Shown here: in pieces, positions 4,795-8,254 of the stretch
How the letters are laid out: each line of letters starts with the position of its first letter
Position numbering within the stretch: position 1 is the stretch's first letter
NCBI GenBank assembly: GCA_007136055.1
Contig: SLHT01000179.1
Span: 1-8,254, forward strand
DNA from: Syntrophomonadaceae bacterium
Lineage (GTDB): Bacteria > Bacillota > Dethiobacteria > DTU022
Length of the DNA stretch: 8,254 nt
Reading direction: 5' to 3'
The notes under the pieces: model-generated
What the model was told of the DNA's origin: nothing
Database searches by the model: none
The model's input: the letters and a program-made list of their open reading frames with translations, nothing else
Translations under genes and position numbers: made by a program

Positions 4795-4807
4795 AAGGCC
4801 GTTCTTA

Positions 4808-4823
4808 GCAGGCAGGCAGGCAG
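4808..4823. repeat. Tetranucleotide repeat (GCAG)4 next to a stop codon
   Basis: Four tandem GCAG units lie one base outside the stop codon of the deacetylase gene. Such tracts can change copy number by slippage, but this one is outside the reading frame, so it should not affect the protein. Confidence 0.7.
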
Positions 4824-4824
4824 A

Positions 4825-5877
4825 CTAGATATCCCAGTATTTACGCTGTATCTCCAGCACTTCCTGCAGGCGCTCCCGGACATGTTTGCCCGGTTCCAAA
4901 TCGGGTGCGCGCCCGGCAATCGGCAAATCCCAGCGACCCAGGGCATTCAGCGTTTGTATAACAGCCGCGGCCTGACCCTGCAAATGATAACCGCCTTCCA
5001 GGCAGAGCAGAACCCGGCCTTCAGACCAGCGTTCCGCGGCAGCATTCAGTGCTTCGGCCAGGTAGTAAAAACCGCTTTCAGTCAGTGACATCCCGGCCAG
5101 GTGATCCAGGCGGTAAGCATCAAAACCGGCAGAAATTAAAAGCAGTTCTGGTTTAAATCTATCGAGGATCGGAATGACAATTTTATCATATACAAGTGCA
5201 TATTCAGCATCACCGCAACCGGGGGGCAGCGGGATATTAACCGTAAAACCTTCACCACTGCCCCGGCCAACTTCCTGCTGCCGACCGGTACCTGGATAAG
5301 CAGGACTCTGATGAGAGGAAATAAAAAGCACTTCCCTGTCTTCTTCAAAAGAATGCTGAGTTCCATTGCCGTGATGAACATCCCAGTCGACAATAGCAAT
5401 TCGCTTTAACCCATAGTCTCGTTTAGCCACAGCTGTAGCAATGGCTATATTGTTAAAAAGACAAAAACCCATCGCCCTGCTCCGTTCGGCATGATGCCCG
5501 GGCGGACGGTTAAGGGCAAAAGCTTTTTGCCGGTTACCGGCCATAACTTTACGCAATCCGGTTAACACTCCTCCGGCGGAAAGTAAAGCCACATTGTATG
5601 ACTCGGGAACAATATATGTATCCATATCCAGAAAGCGCTTTCCGGCATTGCAGGCTTCTTCAATCGAACGGATATAACCGTGATCATGAACCAACGCCAG
5701 ATCATCAACCTTTGCCGGTTCCGGGGCAATTAACTCCAGGTTGTCCATCAGCCCCTCATTTTCCAGGTTAGCTAAAATATGCTCCAGTCTTTCTTTACTT
5801 TCGGGATGCTGCCTCTGGGTATGGACCAGGTAGTCTTGATCATAAACCAGGCCAATTATCCCATTTTTATTGTTCAT
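4825..5877 (-). CDS. Class II-type histone deacetylase-like zinc hydrolase
   Basis: This 350-residue protein belongs to the arginase-fold deacetylase superfamily, whose bacterial members remove acetyl groups from lysines (AcuC-like) or from polyamines. All catalytic elements are present: RPPGHHA with the His pair at 128-129, DWDVHHGNGTQ at 164-174 supplying zinc ligands Asp166 and His168, SAGFDAY with zinc ligand Asp253, and LEGGYH with the transition-state Tyr297. The DWDVHHGNGTQ form and the N-terminal H-P-E-S-K-E-R-L segment resemble eukaryotic class II and bacterial class II-like enzymes more than classical AcuC. There is no signal peptide, so it is cytosolic. The ATG at 5877 has AGGTGG just upstream and lies 14 nt after the thioesterase stop, so it is the last gene of the operon. 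Substrate is not determined: acetylated metabolic enzymes, or small acetylated amines, are both possible. Confidence 0.92.
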   Translation of the reverse strand: MNNKNGIIGLVYDQDYLVHTQRQHPESKERLEHILANLENEGLMDNLELIAPEPAKVDDLALVHDHGYIRSIEEACNAGKRFLDMDTYIVPESYNVALLSAGGVLTGLRKVMAGNRQKAFALNRPPGHHAERSRAMGFCLFNNIAIATAVAKRDYGLKRIAIVDWDVHHGNGTQHSFEEDREVLFISSHQSPAYPGTGRQQEVGRGSGEGFTVNIPLPPGCGDAEYALVYDKIVIPILDRFKPELLLISAGFDAYRLDHLAGMSLTESGFYYLAEALNAAAERWSEGRVLLCLEGGYHLQGQAAAVIQTLNALGRWDLPIAGRAPDLEPGKHVRERLQEVLEIQRKYWDI

Positions 5878-5891
5878 CTTCCCACCTCACT

Positions 5892-6314
5892 TTATTCCTC
5901 ATCAGATTCAAGGGCCTTACATAACCTGTTCCACAAAAAGGGGCTTATTTTTTTAAGCACTACCGGTCGTCCTGCCTCATTAATAAAAGCATGTTCCGTA
6001 AAACCACCGGCCATCTTTTTGCCTTCCTTCCGTATTTCGTAATTAAAAACAAGACGCACATATTGCAGGCTCTCAAGACAGGTCGTAACTGTCAGTAGAT
6101 CATCGTAGCCGACAGCATGTTTATACTCGCAATAAGCTTTAAGGACAGGCAGATAAAGCTTGCTTTTTTCGAACTCGATATAAGGCAAACCAATACTCCT
6201 CATCAGTTCAGTCCGCCCCATTTCAAACCAGACCAAATAGTTGGCGTGATAGACAAAACCCATTTGATCAGTCTCCTGGTAGCGAGCCCTTATCGTTGTT
6301 TCACACTTTTTCAA
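5892..6314 (-). CDS. Hotdog-fold acyl-CoA thioesterase (YbgC/FadM, 4HBT type)
   Basis: The product hydrolyses acyl-CoA thioesters in the cytosol; the exact acyl chain is unknown. With the chosen start it has 140 residues, typical of the family. RYQETDQMGFVYHANYLVWF at 11-30 is the signature, with the catalytic Asp16 and the H-A-N-Y segment at the start of the long helix, followed by the E-x-G-R-T-E-L-M-R pattern. The middle strand Y-D-D-L-L-T-V and the C-terminal half are also normal. The frame is open to a GTG at 6359, but that would overlap the end of pyk, lacks a ribosome binding site and adds a Lys/Arg-rich stretch not expected in relatives. TTG at 6314 is preferred because GGGAG (6325-6329) lies 10 nt upstream and the protein then begins M-K-K-C-E-T-T-I-R. 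It lies 22 nt after pyk and 14 nt before the deacetylase gene, within one operon. Confidence 0.88.
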   Translation of the reverse strand: MKKCETTIRARYQETDQMGFVYHANYLVWFEMGRTELMRSIGLPYIEFEKSKLYLPVLKAYCEYKHAVGYDDLLTVTTCLESLQYVRLVFNYEIRKEGKKMAGGFTEHAFINEAGRPVVLKKISPFLWNRLCKALESDEE

Positions 6315-6336
6315 ATTCGTTTTTCTCCCATCACGT

Positions 6337-8085
6337 TTAGAGTACGTTTGCTTCACCACGATAGATCAAACCCCTGATCGCATCTACAGTAATCATTTCC
6401 CCATTTGTGATTAACTGCAGGGCCTTATCTACCCCGACAATTGCCGGCTTGCTTAAATTAATAGCCACTATCGCTCCGTGCGAAGTAAGCCCGCCTTCTT
6501 CTGTTACCAGTGCCGCCGCTTTTTTAATGGCAGGCATATAATTACTGTTCGTGCTGTGAGCAACCAAAATCTGACCTTCTTCGATATTATCGAGATCACT
6601 TTCACCTTTAGCTATAAAAGCGGTTCCGCTCACTGCTTCCTTTCCGACACCTCTACCTTTCACGATAATCTCCCCCACTGTTTCAACTCTTAACAAGTTA
6701 GTGGTACCCGATACCCCAACCGGCACGCCGGCGGTTATAACTACAAGGTTGCCATCGCTGATCATTTTCTCTTCTAGTGAAGCATTGACAGCACTTACAA
6801 GCATGTCATCAGTAGATTTGGCAGGCGGACTTATCACGGTCTGTACTCCCCAGGTCAGGGTCAGGCGTGTAGCCACTCTACGGTTAGAAGTCACCGCTAC
6901 TATCGGTGCCTTCGGTCTATATTTTGAAACCATGCGCGCCGTGTGACCTGATTGGGTAGCGGTAATAATGGCATCGGCATCCAGTTCATAAGCAATATGA
7001 CAAGTACTGTAACTAATTGCGTCGGTAACCGTTTTTTTGATCGTTCTGCTAAGGTCCTGTAAAATATTTTTATATTCCAGGGCTTCCTCAGTGTGCCTGG
7101 CAATACGGCTCATAGTTTCAACCGCTTCGATTGGAAAGCGACCAATTGCCGTTTCGCCCGAAAGCATGATCGCATCTGTACCGTCAAAAATTGCATTGGC
7201 AACATCACTGGCCTCGGCCCTGGTCGGGTTGGGGTTACGGATCATACTGTCCAACATCTGTGTAGCGGTAATGACCGGTTTACCTGCCCTGTTGCATTTT
7301 TTTATAAAAGCCTTCTGCAACAAAGGGACTTCTTCGGGCGGGATTTCAACCCCCAGGTCGCCCCTGGCGACCATGATTCCGTCAGCCACCTCCATGATTT
7401 CATCGAAATTATCGACGCCTTCCCTGCTTTCAATTTTGGCCAGGATCATGATGCTGCCACCATGATCTTCAATCAAACGCCTGACCTCCTGGACATCCTC
7501 AGCATTACGGGTAAATGAGGCCGCAAGGAAGTCTACCTCATATTCTAAAGCTTTTATAATATCCTTGTGGTCATCGTCATTAATTGCAGGCAGGTTTATC
7601 CTCGTCCCCGGTGTATTCAGTCCTTTGTAACTGCGCAGTTTACCGCCGTGTAATATACGGCAGTGGATATCCCGACCGGATATTTCAGTTACTTCTAAAA
7701 CAATCAGACCATCATCTATCAATATTTTGCAGCCTGGTTTAAGATCACGGTGTAAGTCTCGATAAGTTACCGAAATCCTGTTACTGTTTCCGACAACTGA
7801 TTCTGTGGTCAGGACTAGATCATTACCGTCTTCCAGGATTGCGAAATCTTCCTGTAAGTCACCGGTCCTTACCTCCGGACCGCGTGTATCATATAAAAAC
7901 CCTATTCTGCGTTTCATATTCGCGCTGACTTCGCGAATCATTTCCAGGCGGCGAATATGTTCTTCACTGCTTCCGTGGGAAAGATTCAGCCTGGCCACAT
8001 TCATTCCTGCTTCTATCAACTTCTCGATCATATCCTCTGTGCCTATGCTAGGCCCGATAGTGCAAACAATCTTTGTCCGCCGCAC
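6337..8085 (-). CDS. pyk: Pyruvate kinase with C-terminal PEP-utilizer domain
   Basis: Pyruvate kinase makes pyruvate and ATP from phosphoenolpyruvate and ADP, the last step of glycolysis. The 582-residue protein starts M-R-R-T-K-I-V-C-T-I-G-P-S. It shows NVARLNLSHG (29-38) with the substrate-binding Arg32, DTRGPEVRTG (66-75), a B domain to about 160, ILAKIESREGV with the catalytic Lys217, MVARGDLGVEIP (238-249), and ATQMLDSM followed by PTRAEASDVANA. The allosteric C domain runs to about 475. Residues 477-582 are an added swivelling domain like that of PEP synthase and PPDK, with GGLTSHGAIVA and its histidine at 536; this is common in Bacillus and clostridial enzymes. The open frame reaches a GTG at 8106, but the GTG at 8085 has AGGAGGT 7 nt upstream and gives the normal N-terminus. 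The gene follows pfkA by 24 nt and should be cotranscribed with it. Confidence 0.97.
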   Translation of the reverse strand: MRRTKIVCTIGPSIGTEDMIEKLIEAGMNVARLNLSHGSSEEHIRRLEMIREVSANMKRRIGFLYDTRGPEVRTGDLQEDFAILEDGNDLVLTTESVVGNSNRISVTYRDLHRDLKPGCKILIDDGLIVLEVTEISGRDIHCRILHGGKLRSYKGLNTPGTRINLPAINDDDHKDIIKALEYEVDFLAASFTRNAEDVQEVRRLIEDHGGSIMILAKIESREGVDNFDEIMEVADGIMVARGDLGVEIPPEEVPLLQKAFIKKCNRAGKPVITATQMLDSMIRNPNPTRAEASDVANAIFDGTDAIMLSGETAIGRFPIEAVETMSRIARHTEEALEYKNILQDLSRTIKKTVTDAISYSTCHIAYELDADAIITATQSGHTARMVSKYRPKAPIVAVTSNRRVATRLTLTWGVQTVISPPAKSTDDMLVSAVNASLEEKMISDGNLVVITAGVPVGVSGTTNLLRVETVGEIIVKGRGVGKEAVSGTAFIAKGESDLDNIEEGQILVAHSTNSNYMPAIKKAAALVTEEGGLTSHGAIVAINLSKPAIVGVDKALQLITNGEMITVDAIRGLIYRGEANVL

Positions 8086-8092
8086 TTTTAAT

Positions 8093-8099
8093 ACCTCCT
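8093..8099 (-). promoter_or_regulatory. Ribosome binding site that sets the pyk GTG start
   Basis: AGGAGGT on the minus strand is followed by 7 nt (ATTAAAA) and the GTG at 8085. It lies inside the seven-codon extension that the upstream GTG at 8106 would add, which argues against that start. Confidence 0.85.
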
Positions 8100-8109
8100 G
8101 ATCCACTTT

Positions 8110-8254
8110 TTACCTGGCCAGTATCAGGGCCAGTTTGTATATGTTTTCGGGAAACGTCTTATCTTCCGCAAAGCACCGGGTTAATGATACGGGTAATACT
8201 TCTTTGCCCTTAGCTGCCGTAAAATAACCGCTTTTGCCTTCACTTAAAAGATCA
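8110..8254 (-). CDS. pfkA: 6-phosphofructokinase, C-terminal 47 residues (5' part outside window)
   Basis: Only the 3' end is in the window: a minus-strand frame open from the right edge to the TAA at 8112-8110. The visible 47 residues contain L-L-S-E-G-K-S-G-Y-F-T-A-A, matching the near C-terminal helix-strand of phosphofructokinases, where the family has a [DE]-G-K-x-G-Y-M-V type motif before a V-P-L stretch. The end P-E-N-I-Y-K-L-A-L-I-L-A also resembles that family, whose C-termini often have D-P-E-L-Y. Position directly upstream of pyk, 24 nt away on the same strand, is the classic Firmicute pfkA-pyk arrangement and supports the call. The enzyme phosphorylates fructose 6-phosphate; whether the donor is ATP or pyrophosphate cannot be told because the donor-site residues lie outside the window. 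Confidence 0.75.
   Translation of the reverse strand, partial: DLLSEGKSGYFTAAKGKEVLPVSLTRCFAEDKTFPENIYKLALILAR

Noticed and set aside
7037..7518. Two open frames of about 140 codons on the plus strand opposite pyk
   Set aside because: They are antisense shadows of a highly conserved coding region, without ribosome binding sites or recognisable products.
8086..8106. Seven-residue N-terminal extension of pyruvate kinase from a GTG at 8106
   Set aside because: The extension would contain the AGGAGGT ribosome binding site itself, and the normal family start M-R-R-T-K follows at 8085.

Overview
The window looks like chromosome of a Gram-positive, low-to-mid GC bacterium, most likely a clostridial Firmicute. 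The signs are strong AGGAGG-type ribosome binding sites, frequent TTG and GTG starts, the rpsB-tsf pair, a pfkA-pyk glycolytic operon whose pyruvate kinase carries the extra C-terminal PEP-utilizer domain, and a remnant of the 2-hydroxyacyl-CoA dehydratase activator family typical of anaerobes. Genus cannot be fixed from the sequence.

Layout. (1) 1-1573, minus strand: promoter, structured leader, rpsB (S2 with a long acidic tail), then tsf (EF-Ts), which runs off the left edge. (2) 1574-1919: no intact gene; it holds an inverted repeat and a decayed, frameshifted REP-associated tyrosine transposase remnant on the plus strand. (3) 1920-2414, minus: a small membrane-anchored protein with an internally duplicated beta-rich exported part, unknown function, with its own promoter. 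(4) 2415-2720: non-coding, with several inverted repeats. (5) 2721-3274, plus: remnant of a large activase/dehydratase-related protein, its two ends joined by an internal deletion and a frame change. (6) 3346-4617, plus: an intact DUF1015 protein with its own promoter. (7) 4618-4824: convergent intergenic region packed with hairpins. (8) 4825-8254, minus: an apparent operon transcribed pfkA (3' end only) - pyk - hotdog acyl-CoA thioesterase - class II-type histone-deacetylase-like hydrolase, with gaps of 24, 22 and 14 nt.

How the genes fit together. rpsB and tsf serve translation. pfkA and pyk encode the two classic committed steps of glycolysis; the thioesterase and deacetylase behind them could act on acyl-CoA and acetyl-lysine pools that depend on glycolytic flux, but that link is inference from gene order. 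The middle of the window (1574-3345) is a decay zone between housekeeping blocks, with two gene remnants and one orphan exported protein.

I see no CRISPR array, tRNA, rRNA, intact mobile element or obvious new defence system. The points most worth a second look are the S2 acidic tail and rpsB leader, the duplicated membrane-anchored protein, the activase-family remnant, and the deacetylase/thioesterase pair at the end of a glycolytic operon. Three genes (rpsB, the thioesterase, pyk) probably start downstream of the longest open frame, at TTG or GTG codons.
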